DNA from: Epiperipatus broadwayi
Lineage: Eukaryota; Onychophora; Udeonychophora; Euonychophora; Peripatidae
Length of the DNA stretch: 64,000 bases
Reading direction: 5' to 3'
Assembly (NCBI GenBank): GCA_028023455.1
Contig: JAQFVV010000017.1
Coordinates: forward strand, 7,352,985 to 7,416,984
The position numbers and the translations under genes were made by a program. The notes beneath the pieces are model-generated. The model was not told the DNA's origin. It did no database searches and saw only the letters and a list, made by a program, of their open reading frames with translations. Below are positions 34,691-46,639 of the stretch, piece by piece. How positions within the stretch are numbered: the first letter of the stretch is position 1; every line of letters begins with the position of its first letter.

Positions 34691-35650
34691 AAACATCCCC
34701 ACAATAGTGACACCTAGTACAAGATTTAATAATCAATAGATGCCAAATGATCATGCATCATAACCCCTATCTGTGCTTTTCCATCCAATATCCCCAGACT
34801 AGTTTTGGGCTTATGGTTTTCATCAATGAGAAGCCTTGGATCTGGGAGCAATGCATCTGGGTTTTTAGATCTAATGCAGCTTTTCTCCAGTAACTATCTT
34901 TTAACTTATCCCTTAACTATAAAGCTAATCAGCCCAAACTGAAAAATCTACTAACATCTTCAATTCAAGATAATTTGCCTGCATAATCATGCAGATCTGA
35001 AAACAGTTCAGTATCTATATATTCTGGTGTTCTTAGATTTTTAATAACTATAGTCACTGTATCCTTTGGCTAGAATTGGTATTATAACCCTAAAATATCA
35101 CATGATCACCTTTTCTTTATGTGTACAGAAGTTGTTAAAGCAATACCAAAATTTTTTCTTGCAATAGTGCCATCTAGTAAAAGTTTTAGTAATCAATAGA
35201 TGCTAAATGATTGTGTCCAACATAAAAAAAGGTGATTATGTGATATTTTAACGGTTTAATAACAATCCTAGCCAAATAATAGAAGTGACTATCATTATTA
35301 AAAAACCAATGACATCAAAAATATATAGATACTAAACTATTTTCATATCTCTATGACTATGTAAGTAAATTAGCATGGATTGGAAACAGTATGTTTTTCA
35401 ATTTGGGCTGATTGCTTTATAATTAAGGAAAAAGGTAAAAGATGGGTGTTGGAGAAGGTCTGAAGCTCTCAATGTCTCCATATTAATTTGGATTTTCATC
35501 TGTGAAATGGCAAAACAATCCATAAGGATTATGATACTGAACCACCTTATATCTACTAAATTCAAAAGCTTGCACTAGATGGCACTGTTAAGGGACATAA
35601 GCTGTTTTAACAACTTGTGTATAAGCAGAAAGAAAGAAGATCATATGCTG
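34691..35650. mobile_element. Family A repeat, old inverted copies
   Basis: Minus-oriented arm about 34691-35110 and plus-oriented arm about 35110-35600. Landmarks: CCAATATCCCCAGACTAGTT (near 34780), a decayed hammerhead segment (TTTCATCAATGAGAAGCC; core reads TTGATGA on the minus strand and GAAA is AAAA), CTTTATAAT-TTAAGG, and distal ends ATCACATGATCACCTTTTCT and its inverse. A full long unit of the family is readable here. Confidence 0.7.
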
Positions 35651-36779
35651 TTTTAATAATTGAATATCATTAACATATTACATTATGTATTTATGGATAC
35701 CTTAGTACAATTGTCTAAAAATACCCTTTATTATGTACATATAGGTATTGTGTACATACTTAAAATATTGTGCTTCATTTCTTCCTCTCAATCCAGAACA
35801 AACAGTCTCACATACAAAATCTTGACAACTGAATAATTTTTTAGCACTTGGTAATTTTGCTAGTGGCTGGTATCATTCTAGGAATATGGAATTTGTTCGA
35901 CTTTGTTACAGTCTAGTTCACCCAATTGGTCTGCTATTTTTATAACTCTATAAGTTGTGCCATTTATAAGAAAATAGTTCTCAGTATACTTGTTATATAG
36001 TAATCAGATAGGATTGAACTCATCTGTGCTCACCTGTGAGTAGATGCCATTTTTCTGACCAACTATTTTCTAATTAAGCAATCGTTTGATAGTGGTATTT
36101 CTATCCATTCAAAATTCATTTATCTCCAGCACTCACATGGATCTTAAATTGTTGAACTGCACCAATCTTCTAGGTTCATATGTGAATCTGTAATGGATGA
36201 ATCAGATGTAAGCTAATATTCCTGGTGACAAGCTGGGCTAGCATAGTTTTAGTTTCTACTAAAATGATTTCCCAGTAAATGAGTGGGAGAAATGATCACA
36301 GTAAGCGAATCAAATACTTTAATGAAACAAATGCCTGATTACGCATTCAGTAGACTGAATAAAAGCCAAACAATATGAGCTAGCGATTCTGTTACATTTT
36401 GATATGTATGGTGCATTAAGTAAACCCTTAATAGATAGTTAAACTAATACTTTCATTTTAATTATTTATAGGATAAGCCATAATCCTTTCACAAAGCAAA
36501 CTAAAGGAGGATGACTTTTACATAGTTATTTAACTAGGGCTTGGAACTGTCAACATAAGTCCAGAAAAAGACATTTCAAGCTCTCACTGCTCCATGAACG
36601 CGAGTTTACAATCTTTTACTACATACGGTTGTTTTACAAACTAAGGGATAATTAATATGTACTAACGATTCTTTTACGATTAATCATCACTTGCAGAATA
36701 ATTAAATATGATGCTATTTAATTATATATAATTATTTTATACACGTTATGTGAGCGCGTTTATGTAATTCCTAACATAT
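35651..36779. other. Anonymous AT-rich DNA
   Basis: No recognisable gene or element. Confidence 0.5.
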
Positions 36780-36915
36780 AATTAAAGGGGGCTTGAACCT
36801 AGATTTTCGAGTTCTTTTCAATCATTTACTCTATCTCAAGTCTTGGTTTCAATCCCCTTTAATTACATCTCGCTTAAGTATATATACTATACTTGTACTT
36901 AAGTATTACATAATT
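36780..36915. repeat. Family B terminal fragments, small inverted pair
   Basis: AATTAAAGGGGGCTTGAACCTA and the inverted TTCAATCCCCTTTAATTACA bracket a short piece of the family B outer end (TTTACTCTATCTCA). The hammerhead part is missing. Confidence 0.6.
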
Positions 36916-38044
36916 CGCAATACTTTATTTATATGCTTTATTGCCATATACGTATAGGTGTGAATACATAGTATTCACACATTATCCTATGTGCGTACGG
37001 ACACTGAATTCAACCGTTTAATAATTTACACTATGTACATACAGATATTACAAAAACATATCAATTAAATACTGTATTTATGTGAACAGCGGTAATAAAA
37101 ATAATGTTCTCTGAATCCTTATTTGAAAACAATAAACATTTTTAAAACAACTTTGTTATAGTTCAAGGTTTTATTACTACTGACCTAATTAAGTTAGGAT
37201 ATACTTATATCCTTAATCAATTCCGGTGGTATTAAAAAAATCGCTCTTTATGTAATTAAATATATCCTTTACAAACACACAACTAGAAGATTTTTAAAAA
37301 GAGAGAGAAAAGCTCTTAATTATACTAAAGGAAAAAAACCTTTATGTAGGTCAATAACGCGAATATTTTTTTCAGGCAATTAATATCCGGTTTCACTGCG
37401 GATAAAATTGAAAATATAGGTGAAAGCCACTAAGTTTCAATAAACAAACTAATAATTTGCGCTTTACAAATATCTACGCAAATAACTGCTTTTATATACA
37501 TGTATATATATTTTCAATACGATGACCACATCTCCGGTTAATCATACCGCATCTTCGGGTGTTAAATTACTTTCCGGATTGAGCTAAATTTTAAGCGTTA
37601 AAACAAATGGAAATAAAATTTAGGCCGTAATGCAAAGGGATCGAATATTATCCGCCACTTACACTCTTTTAACGCGTACGCATGTAATATCTCACAAATA
37701 ATCGTAAAAGCAATTTTAAAAATAGCTGATGAAGAAGAAGACCCTTAATTATAAGAATATCTATAAGAAAAATTCCTATTACCGAAAACAGAACAAAACA
37801 GAAAAACTCGAAAGTTTAAGATTTAAACGCAATATAAAATATTTTCTCTAATACATAATTGTTATAGAAAATACATTTTAAATTTCATGAAATTATAATA
37901 AAAATAAAACAAATATAAAAAAACAACAAAAATTACTGGCGGAATATTTTTCATTAATATAATTATTATTAGAAGTAATTTAATTTTTAATAACAAAAGG
38001 TCATTTTAAAATAAATAAGGACTAAATAGAGATTATTTTTCTAT
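36916..38044. other. Anonymous AT-rich DNA
   Basis: A small hairpin GTGTGAATACATAGTATTCACAC lies near 36958-36980. Otherwise nothing recognised. Confidence 0.45.
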
Positions 38045-38225
38045 TCATAACAACCACATAAAAAAGGCATATGGGTTTATTGCTCGGGAATTCAAAAGAA
38101 AATTCGAACGACAAAACTGCGAAAGCCAGAATCGATCCTAGGACCAATCGATCCCAAGTTGGACGCTCTATCAAACTGCACCAAAATTTGCAGGGTTTTG
38201 TATTCAGATATACAGTGAAAGATTG
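38045..38225 (-). repeat. tRNA-derived SINE (family S)
   Basis: On the minus strand the head GTGCAGTTTGATAGAGCG resembles a tRNA 5' half with an A-box, followed by CCAACTTGGGATCGATTGG and a body with GCTTTCGCAG-like and GAATTTTC words. The same layout recurs at 44930, 48095, 48236 (minus) and 52320 (plus). The B-box region has drifted (GATCGATTC). Confidence 0.6.
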
Positions 38226-38254
38226 ATGCATATATAATTTTATTTTTTATTAAT

Positions 38255-38640
38255 AATATATAGGGTATATGAGCAGAGACTTTCACACGACCCACCACTC
38301 TCCACTCTATCTAATAACACTGATACACTTAAACACATATATGTTGAAAAGATAAATAATCACCAATATACCTTTTTCATGCTAAACCAGCAATCATCAT
38401 ATGGGCCAGATTATCATCTCCACACATATATACTATAAGTGCTCAGCTATATATATATATTAAGATAGACAATCCTCATACTTTAATGGACAGGCTCTCC
38501 AACAGTCCATCCAATTAAAAATCTGATGATGGAATGCTCAAAGGCCACCCTGAGGCCGAAATTCTTGTCACACCCATGTTAACCTAAAGTCAATCTGAAC
38601 CCCACATGTACAGGACATAATCCATTTAATTATTTTGGTC
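38255..38640 (-). repeat. Family B repeat, decayed hammerhead
   Basis: Minus-strand unit with outer end GACTTTCACACGACCCACCA (plus reading, 38278), the hammerhead segment near 38355-38405 (core reads ATGATGA, first C lost, and GAAAAAGG at stem III) and the GATGATGGAATGCTCAAAG block near 38523. Confidence 0.75.
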
Positions 38641-39234
38641 TCCGAATTAAGTTCAATGTGAATGTGGTCGATTAACACGCACACACACACACATATATAA
38701 AGGATCTGCTTCTACATTATAACATCAACTCTTTTAATAACTAACAAAAGAGAAAAACTTTCGCGACAATATTAAAGGTTGAGAAGAAAGTGAATGTTAA
38801 TATTTTAAAGTAACAATTTCCGAAATTGTTATATAGATACAGATTAAAATCTAGTATGTAATAAATAGGCAATTTAATGAATTCAAATTTTTTAAATTTT
38901 TGGCTTAAATAAAAATAACATTCCTTCTGTAATAAAGAAGCGGCATTTCTTAAATTAGTCGGCTAATATACTACTGTTTCCCAATTATTTATTACCTTAT
39001 AATAAAATGCTCTAACTAACAACCTACTTTAAAAGTCTTCTACGAAATGCCTATTTTTAGAAAGCATAAATAAAATACATAGGATAATTGTAAGTTTTTG
39101 TTACTTTTAGTTTTAAAGTCTAGACAAGGAAAAAAACATCACTTTTTATAAAAAATAATCATTATTAAAAACATTTTTGATCCAGACATAAAAGGCAACT
39201 TTTAAAAAGAGCAATTAATAAATAACATTAAATT
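38641..39234. other. AT-rich DNA with a short (AC)n run
   Basis: (CA)n at about 38672-38692; otherwise nothing recognised. Confidence 0.5.
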
Positions 39235-39470
39235 ATGAAGATTGTCTATCTTAATATATATCTGAGCACTTGTAGTATATATGTGTGGGAGATGATAATC
39301 TGGACCAACTGATGATTGCTGGTTTAGCATGAAATACGTGTATTGGTGATTATTTATCTTTTCAGCATATATGTGCTTGAGTGCATCAGTGTTATTAGAT
39401 AGTGTGGAGAGTGGTGGGTCATGTGAAAGTCTGTGCTCATATACCCTATATATTAAATAACAAAGTTATA
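39235..39470 (+). repeat. Family B repeat with intact hammerhead core
   Basis: Contains TATCTGAGCACT, GGGAGATGATAATCTGGACC, the ribozyme segment and the outer end GAGAGTGGTGGGTCATGTGA. A 70-bp inverted outer-end fragment follows at 39640-39710, and 38255-38640 is the inverse unit upstream, so the whole 38.2-39.7 kb block is an expanded family B pair. Confidence 0.8.
39304..39347 (+). ncRNA. Hammerhead ribozyme-like motif (family B)
   Basis: ACCAA (39304-39308), CTGATGA (39309-39315), stem II TGCT/AGCA with GGTTT loop, GAAA (39331-39334), stem III segment ATACGTGT, A39342 before the predicted cleavage, TTGGT (39343-39347). One change makes stem III less palindromic than at 22793. The invariant core is complete. 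Confidence 0.65.
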
Positions 39471-39711
39471 TATACAACATTTGATTGCATTATCTTTAAC
39501 GACCGCAATCTCTCACACACAGACAAATAAGCTTTCACACAATTTCTTATACTGAAAATATATAAACTATTGTAGAGTTATAATTATTTATTAATAACTG
39601 AAATACAGGCTTATTATATATCTGTATCAATATATGTAATATATAGGGTATATGAGCACAGACTTTCACACGACCCACCACTCTCCACTCTATCTCATAA
39701 CAGCGCACAGG

Positions 39712-39912
39712 AAGTATATGTAAATACTTTTAAGATAAGTTTTAACCTGTATCAAATGTGCCTTGAAATTTATAATAGTCAAGCATTATAAAAGGCGCTA
39801 TTTTGTGACGTGGTTTGAAAGGTCCCTCTATCGGCAAAATAAAGATATTGCTTGACTATTATAAATTTCAAGGCGCATTTGATACAAGTTAAAGCCTGTC
39901 TTAAAAATAGTT
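39712..39912. mobile_element. Foldback MITE G, about 170-200 bp
   Basis: Arms of about 60 bp: left AAGATAAGTTTTAACCTGTA, GAAATTTATAATAGTCAAGC; right the inverse, GCTTGACTATTATAAATTTC ... AAAGCCTGTCTT. The centre has GGTTTGAAAGGTCCCTCTAT. A longer, more diverged copy lies at 42485-42905. Confidence 0.82.
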
Positions 39913-40317
39913 ACAATTTCTTAGTAAATTGAAACAATTTTTTTTTACTAATTTTACAATGCAGCACTAAATTAAAAAAATTATTGGATAAAATTTTATG
40001 TTAAGAGGTTGACATAGCAAATTATTACTGATTATGAAATAGATGTCATGATTTGGTCAGAGAATCCTACATTCAAGATACCCTATCCCTATGTACAAAC
40101 CAAAACATAAACATTTTAAAACAACATTTATTTTATCAAGGAAAAAATTTCATCATAAAATTTCATTAATGAAAGTAATAAAATGTATTTATTTGTTTTT
40201 ATTGTTTTTTTTCTTTCGTCTGTATTTGTAATTTGAATTTACAAACGTTCTTCTTTCTTGCTTGCTCTTAGCATTAGATTAAAAAAAAAGAAACCACATA
40301 ATGATTAATATTTCTAT
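39913..40317. other. AT-rich DNA without recognisable feature
   Basis: No gene or element recognised. Confidence 0.5.
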
Positions 40318-41095
40318 AGTGTAATTTTCACTACACCACTCTTATGCAAGCTAGGAATTATTTTTAGCCACTTTTAACACCTTGTGGAGGGGTGTAATCA
40401 TAAACATATGATCAAAAAATGTGAAAAAGATGTATAATCCCCAAGATTCATATTTTGTCCTGAACCAGCACTCATTAGTTGGCCTGGATCCCAATCTCTT
40501 ACATACATCTTTATTATCGTCCACTTATCAATTAAATCTGTAGTAATTGGCCAACTGATGAGTGTGGTTCAGCATAAAATGTACATCTTGGGGATCATAC
40601 ATCATTTTTATCTGTCTTTGGTCATATGTTTTGATTACATCCCTTCACAAATTGTTGAAAGCAGATAGAAAACAGTCCATACTTTGCATGTGAAAGATGC
40701 AGTGAAAATTACATTACAGAAATAATATTCATCGAATGGATAATCTCCAATCTAATGAGTGATTAATAAAAATGTATTAACATACTTCCATCAAGTGGGT
40801 TGTGTCAAAGTTGTGAGGGCAGTAAGTTTGACACATATCAATTAAATTATAGTAATTAGTTATCTATATATACTGAATAATAATAAAGATATGTGTAAGA
40901 GATTATGTTCTGAGTCAACTGATGAGTGCTGGTTCAGCATCAAATATGCACCTTGGGGACTATACATCTTTTTCACATGCCTTTCATCACATGTTTTTAG
41001 TTACAATCCTCCACAAGGTGTTAAAAATGGATAAAAACCAGTTCCTATCTTGCATGAGAGTGGTATAGTGAAAATTATTCTACAGAAAAATTATT
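40318..41095. repeat. Family B variant: inverted cluster with three hammerhead relics
   Basis: Outer inverted arms share TGTAATTTTCACTA/TAGTGAAAATTA and CACCTTGTGGAGG/CCTCCACAAGGTG. Hammerhead relics: about 40438-40490 (minus; core CTAATGA), 40551-40596 (plus; CTGATGA intact, GAAA to AAAA, stem III ATGTACAT a perfect palindrome and C before TTGG), and 40917-40962 (plus; CTGATGA intact, GAAA to CAAA). Stem I strands CCAA/TTGG are kept in the first two, TCAA/TTGG in the third. This subfamily uses a TC rather than TA residue before the predicted cut. Confidence 0.72.
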
Positions 41096-41519
41096 CATTA
41101 AGTTTGTTCATCTGCATAACAAAGTACTTCCTTTCTTTTGTATAGCATTAAGTTATAAAGAAGAAAGAAACCACTTCGTTAACCAGATGAACAAACATTT
41201 GCAAATTTGAATTGATTATTTTTAATATAAATAAATCAATGACATTTAATTCAAGGCAATCAAAAAATACATATAATAATCTGGATTTAAAAGTGACTAT
41301 AGCACCAAAGATCACACCTAAATATTATTGAATTTAAAGAGCCAATGAGTATGAGTTACCATTTTCTAGTGGATTTGTAATCAAAGAACATTTTTCTCTA
41401 GAATCATTTCTATTATGATTAAAATTTTGGAATGTCAAGATAAAAATCAACTTCGAAAAAATAATGATCAAAATGAAAAAGTCATGCTTAGATTGCATAG
41501 CAGACATTAAGATCACTAT
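41096..41519. other. AT-rich DNA without recognisable feature
   Basis: A short segment GAAAGAAACCAC recurs at about 40290 and 41165; nothing else. Confidence 0.45.
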
Positions 41520-42180
41520 TGAATGGATATATGGTGAGGCATTGATATGGATATATAATGAAGTGTTTGATATGATTATATAATGAAGTGTTTGATATGA
41601 TTATATAATGAAATGTTGATATGAGTATATGATGAAGGGTTGATATGAGCATATGATGAAGTGTTGATATGGATATATGATGGGAGTGTTGATATGGGTA
41701 TATGACGAAGTATTGATATAGGTATATAATGAAGTGTTGAGATGGGTATATGATAAAGTGTTGATATTGGTATATAATAAAGTGTTGATTTGGGTATATG
41801 ATGAAGTGTTGATTTGGGTATATGATAAAGTGTTGATATGGGTATATGATGAAGTGATGATATGGGTAGTTGATGAAGTGTTGATCTGGGTAAATGATGG
41901 AAGTGTTGATATGGGTATATAATGAAGTATTGATATAGGTATATGATGAAGTATTGACATGGGTATATTGATAAAGTGTTGATATAGGTATATGATGAAG
42001 TGTTGATATGGGTATATGATAAACTGTTGATATAGGTATATGATGAACTGTTGATATGGATATATGATGAAGTGTTGATATCAGTATATGATGAAGTGTT
42101 GATATGGGTATATGATAAAGTGTTGATATGGGCATATGAAGTCTTTGATATGGATATATGATGAAGTATTGATATGGGGT
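41520..42180 (+). repeat. 24-bp minisatellite, about 27 copies
   Basis: Consensus unit GAAGTGTTGATATGGGTATA plus TGAT. Copies differ by small substitutions and a few 1-3-bp indels. The period of 24 keeps long frames open (minus-strand HHIPISTL-type repeats at 41488-42135), which I regard as repeat artefact rather than protein. Confidence 0.95.
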
Positions 42181-42484
42181 GTACAGTGAAGTGATTTCAT
42201 TTTTTATTGTTTGGCAGTTTAATGAAAAATATTTTAGGGTCTAAAATAGAGTTATGGAAATAAGAAAATTAAATGGAGATTATTTATTTAATTTTTGTAG
42301 CAATGTGGTTGTTTTTATGTGTGAGAAATATTACAAGATGTATCAGATGAAAACAAGAAAGTAAGTGAAAAGATAAATACTAAAATGACAAAAGTTATGT
42401 TTGGTGGCTATTTTCAAAAAAAAAAAAAAATAAGACTGGTAATAAAAAGTGTCTAGGGATATATTATTATAAACTTGTGATCAT
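42181..42484. other. AT-rich spacer
   Basis: An A14 run near 42417; nothing else seen. Confidence 0.5.
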
Positions 42485-42905
42485 TTATTAAACACATAGG
42501 TAGTATGTAACTACTTTAGAAAAAGATGTTAACCATTATCACATGTGGCTTGAATGTTTGTAATAGCCAAACAATGTCTTTTTTCAACTATAGAGGGACC
42601 TCTCAAATCTCGATATGAAATAGGGACTTTATTAGAAAATAGGAGACTTAAAAGTGAAGAGACTCAGACAGCAATTTTATAAGGAAAATTGTGGACTTGA
42701 AAAGTGAAGAGACAAACAGCTTCATGCTCTCAAATCAAGATGCTTCAAATTGACCATATAAGTGGATATTTATATTAAAGATGACCATTCTTATCTTTAT
42801 AAAGATGCTATCTTGTGTTGAGGTTTGAGAGATCCCTCTATAGTCAAAAAAAAGACATCATTCAAGTATTACACATATGATAGAGGTTAAAGTCTTTCTT
42901 TAAAT
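42485..42905. mobile_element. Foldback MITE G, diverged longer copy
   Basis: Left AGAAAAAGATGTTAACC, TGTAATAGCCAAACAATGTC, TATAGAGGGACCTCTCAAAT; right inverse TTTGAGAGATCCCTCTATAG and AGGTTAAAGTCTTTCTTT. Same family as 39712-39912. The central spacer repeats an AAAAGTGAAGAGAC word twice (about 42650 and 42700). Confidence 0.75.
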
Positions 42906-42974
42906 ATATTATTAATATAAATCAAAATATAATATAAAAACTTAATAAAATTATGTTTTGATAAGTTTTTAATA

Positions 42975-43290
42975 AATATATTTCATTAGTGCTTAATTAT
43001 GGATGTGAAACTTGGACAAAGTATAGAAATAATAAGAAGATTGCAGGCTATATATTGGTGGGAAAACAAGTATCATTGCAATCATTGAAAAAATTAAGAT
43101 TTGAAATTGAATTAATCTGTATATGCTGCTGGAAAATATAAAAATAGATGGGTGATTGAAATTTTAAAGCCATTCACGAAATTATAAGACAGTGAGAAAG
43201 AAATAACATGTGATAGATGGATGAAATAAAAAGACATATAGATTAATGTGAAAAAGAGAATCTGGATAAAACTCAAGGAGATCATCTTAT
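42975..43290 (+). pseudogene. LINE RT C-terminal tail fragment
   Basis: Plus-strand pieces: LNYGCETWTKYRNNKK (about 42990-43040), SLKKLRFELN, KYKNRWVIEIL and CDRWMK-KDI (about 43215). This is the LLYGSETW...RW-D-I pattern of LINE tails. Frames are broken. It may belong to the same family as 9770-10200 but is more diverged. Confidence 0.6.
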
Positions 43291-44434
43291 ATAATATTTA
43301 AATTATTAATCAAAATATTAACCTCTTTATCCTATTTTAAAGCCATCTACTGTAAACCTGAGTAATTGATGAACACCAGATGCTGTAGTGTTATAATATC
43401 CCAAAACCCAGATCACTTCTAGTGAGAACTAGAATTCAAAGCAAGAACTGATACATCTATGCATCTAGCAGTCATCTCAAGCTAATAACCATAAATTTTA
43501 AAAAAATCCAAAGATTTTGAATCCAAGCTAATGCAGTTGCATAATAATATAAATTTGACTCCATGTCAGTTTCAAAATATTTTTGAAATCTTAGTTTTGA
43601 ATCTCTGTAGGTCTTCTACCTTTTGTCTAAGAAGGTTAATGCCAACACTAATATTAGTAGTAACCTTTTTAGTCACAGGTCTCCAAAATGTGTAGAAATT
43701 GTGCTGGAGATAAATATATATAATTATCTATAGTAGTGGTTTGGCTTGGTTGAATACTTAAGGGTTTTTTTTCTGATTATTATCTTGGATAATATAAAAG
43801 AGGTGTATTAATTCCAGTTTGAATATTTGTCCTCATTACCAAAAGCAAAAGGCAGAAACTAAACTAAGGATGTGGATATTATATACTACATCATCTAGTT
43901 TCATTACTCAAGTATATACAAGATGGCTCTAGAGAAAGTTGAAGAGCTCTAAATACAGACAATAATAAGTTATCCCTATCAACTCACCACCATGAAACAT
44001 AAAGAATATTAAAAAGGTGGTTTAAAATGACCAATCCCACTCAATTTGGATAGACCACTGTATCTACTGAAACATTAATTTAAATCATAGAAGCAGTTAC
44101 AAAAACAATTATATTAATGTCCTAATGCTGATAACAGTATGCCAATAGTTTTTCTAAATATAATTACACTTACTCTGTGAGTTTTGCTTCATGAGGACCC
44201 TTCTAAAAGTAAGAAATAATCAAAGTTATCAAGTATTAAAATTAAGTGCTTTAAGTGAAAATTTTCCTGAAGTAAAATAATGTTTAATTAAGCAAATAAG
44301 TAACTTTCTTTAAAGATAGCAGAGTAAATGAAGAGGTTATATCATATTACAAAATCTAGTTTTATATCTTCTACTTTTGGAATCATTAGATATATCATCA
44401 GTAGGCTAATAATATTAACAATGATAAAAGGACT
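43291..44434. other. Anonymous AT-rich DNA
   Basis: No gene, RNA or repeat recognised. Confidence 0.5.
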
Positions 44435-44865
44435 AAGCACTTCTTACAGTACTGCCACAAAGTGCAAGCCAGAGTAATCAATGGATACAGAAAGGTTTGT
44501 GCATAAAATGCCTATGTAGTATCTATTCATCCAGCACCCCCAGCCTACTTTCTAGCTTGTGGCTTTCATCAAGGAGCCTTGGATTTGAGAGCACTGCACC
44601 TAGATCTTAGGATCCAATGCAAGCCTCTAGCAGCCACCTTTTACCTATTTAGTTAACTAATAAAAGCCTCAAGATAGAAACTAGTCTGGGGATGTTAGAT
44701 GAGTAGGTACTAGATAGGGATTTTATGCACAACTCTTTCTGCATCCATTGATTACAAAGGCTTGCACTTGGTGGCAGTACTGTATGGAGAGTTTGGGTAC
44801 TCTTACTAACAGCATGTACAAGCATATGAAATGGTAATCATGTAATATTAAAAATGTTTTTTATA
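44435..44865. mobile_element. Family A repeat, inverted copy with decayed ribozyme
   Basis: Left arm from AGTACTGCCACAAAGTGCAAGC (44448), through CCAGCACCCCCAGCCTACTT; right arm from AAACTAGTCTGGGGATGTTA (44678) to GGTGGCAGTACTGTATGGAG (44770). Minus-strand core near 44575 reads TTGATGA and GAAA is retained (TAGAAAGTAG). The right arm lost the core. Confidence 0.75.
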
Positions 44866-44929
44866 ATTGTATTTGTGTCTACTTTACCCACACTTGTCCT
44901 CCTGTGTTATATTTATAATAAAACAATGT

Positions 44930-45060
44930 TAATGATTCTATTACTTTGGAGTTCATAAGAAGTTTGAATGACAGAATTGTAAGTTCCAGAATCAATCCCG
45001 GGACTTCCCAATTCCAAACCAACTGTGCTAAACCACATAAAGGTTATTCTTATGTAGATC
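44930..45060 (-). repeat. tRNA-derived SINE (family S), decayed
   Basis: Minus-strand head GTGGTTTAGCACAGTTGG, then TTTGGAATTGGGAAGTCC, matching the heads at 48095 and 38045. The body keeps CTTATGAACTCC. Confidence 0.55.
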
Positions 45061-45464
45061 TAATAAAGAAAGCTTTTATTTCTCATCGAATAGCATTACT
45101 GAATCAACTTTTTTATTGATGACTCTAATGCATTATTATTAGGAATAATAAATATACCTAAAAATATTGGCAATAATGGTGTTGACTCTATGAATTCAAA
45201 TAATCTGTGACTTTTAACAACTGTCATGTGTCACTATCACAAACATATTATCTAGTTGGAAAAAATAATAAACACTTAGCTATATGCACACTCAACACAA
45301 TATCTTATGAATTATAATACAGATAGAAGTGAAAATAAAATAGAAGTGAATATTAACTAAGCATGCAATTATGGATGCAGTTTGATGGACTGAACGATTA
45401 TTATGACAATGGTATTAAAAGTATTATTTTATGAATACATTAATTAAATGGTTTTATATATGGA
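45061..45464. other. AT-rich DNA without recognisable feature
   Basis: Nothing recognised. Confidence 0.5.
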
Positions 45465-46145
45465 CTATTTCCATCCTTAATATGAGTATTGAATGGGTTT
45501 AGAAAAATTTAACTTTATTTAAATATTCCAATATATTAAATTGTTAGTAATAGCACATCAAACAGGTTAGCATATGCACCATGTTTTGAGAGGTATTAGT
45601 CTCCCCATTCCTTTAGGTGTTGCAGCCTGACAAGTGATGAGTATGGGAATCTAATATGAACCATTAGATTTTTGGCAGAATGGCTCTGTTGGTTAGAGGA
45701 TTAGTTTAAAAATTTCATACACAAGAATCTAAGGGTCCAGGTTCAATTCCTATGCCAATACTGTCACTAGTCAGGCCAGCAACACCTGAAAAAGAGGGGA
45801 GAATAATACCTCTCAAGACATTGTGCATATATTAATCTGTGTGTGGTTACTAACAGTTGAATGTATTCAGAATATTCCAAATATATTCAATTGTTAGTAA
45901 TAGCACATCAAACAGGTTAGCATATGCACCATGTTTTGAAAGGTACCTGAAAAAGAGGGGAGAATAATACCTCTCAAGACATTGTGCATATATTAACCTG
46001 TGTGTGGTTACTAACAGTTGAATGTATTTGGAATATTCAAATAAAGTTAAATTTTTCTAAAGATATTCACTACTCATATTAGATGATGGAAATAATCCAA
46101 TACATATATACAACTAAAACATTATCATCACAAACCTTCAGAAAA
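45465..46145. repeat. Family E repeats, inverted and direct copies
   Basis: A minus copy (45465-45640), a plus copy with tRNA-like head (45668-45860), a second minus fragment (45860-45945) and a second plus tail (45946-46145). The head at 45668-45757 has TTGGCA/TGCCAA acceptor-like complementarity, A-box TGGCTCTGTTGG and B-box-like GGTTCAATTCC, with a long insertion between them. The element end ATCACAAACCTTCAG at 46127 matches 1580-1845. CTGAAAAAGAGGGGAGAATA occurs twice, showing a recent local duplication. Confidence 0.7.
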
Positions 46146-46639
46146 ATACAAATTAATTAGATATTTAAAGCTCATTGTATATAAACAATTGTTATTTATG
46201 CTAATAACATCTGCTAATTGGTAAAACAACTATTTTGCATGTTAAATTTTGTCATATGATCTTTATACTTGGATGAATAATAAAATATAACAAAGAGAAA
46301 AATTCGCTAATAAACACCGACATTTGTTGGTGGTTTAAAGCAATACTAACCATTTACTAATCATCCTAATTCAACTTTAAATTATTACCTTTTCTGAGCT
46401 ATTGTATGAAATGACTGTTAATGAACACATACACAGAAAATATAGATTTTTTAAATATTCAGCTTTATCGCTGCCTAACATGCTTTCGATATATCATGTA
46501 TATATATTCATAGCTTATAGCAATATAACTCAAGAATTTTTGATATTAGAGTATATGTAGTGATTAATAATCTATTCAAAAATCTTAAAATTTATTTAAA
46601 TAGCAGACTTCTTCGATAGAGGGATACTTGTATCTTTTC
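46146..46639. other. AT-rich DNA without recognisable feature
   Basis: Nothing recognised. Confidence 0.5.
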
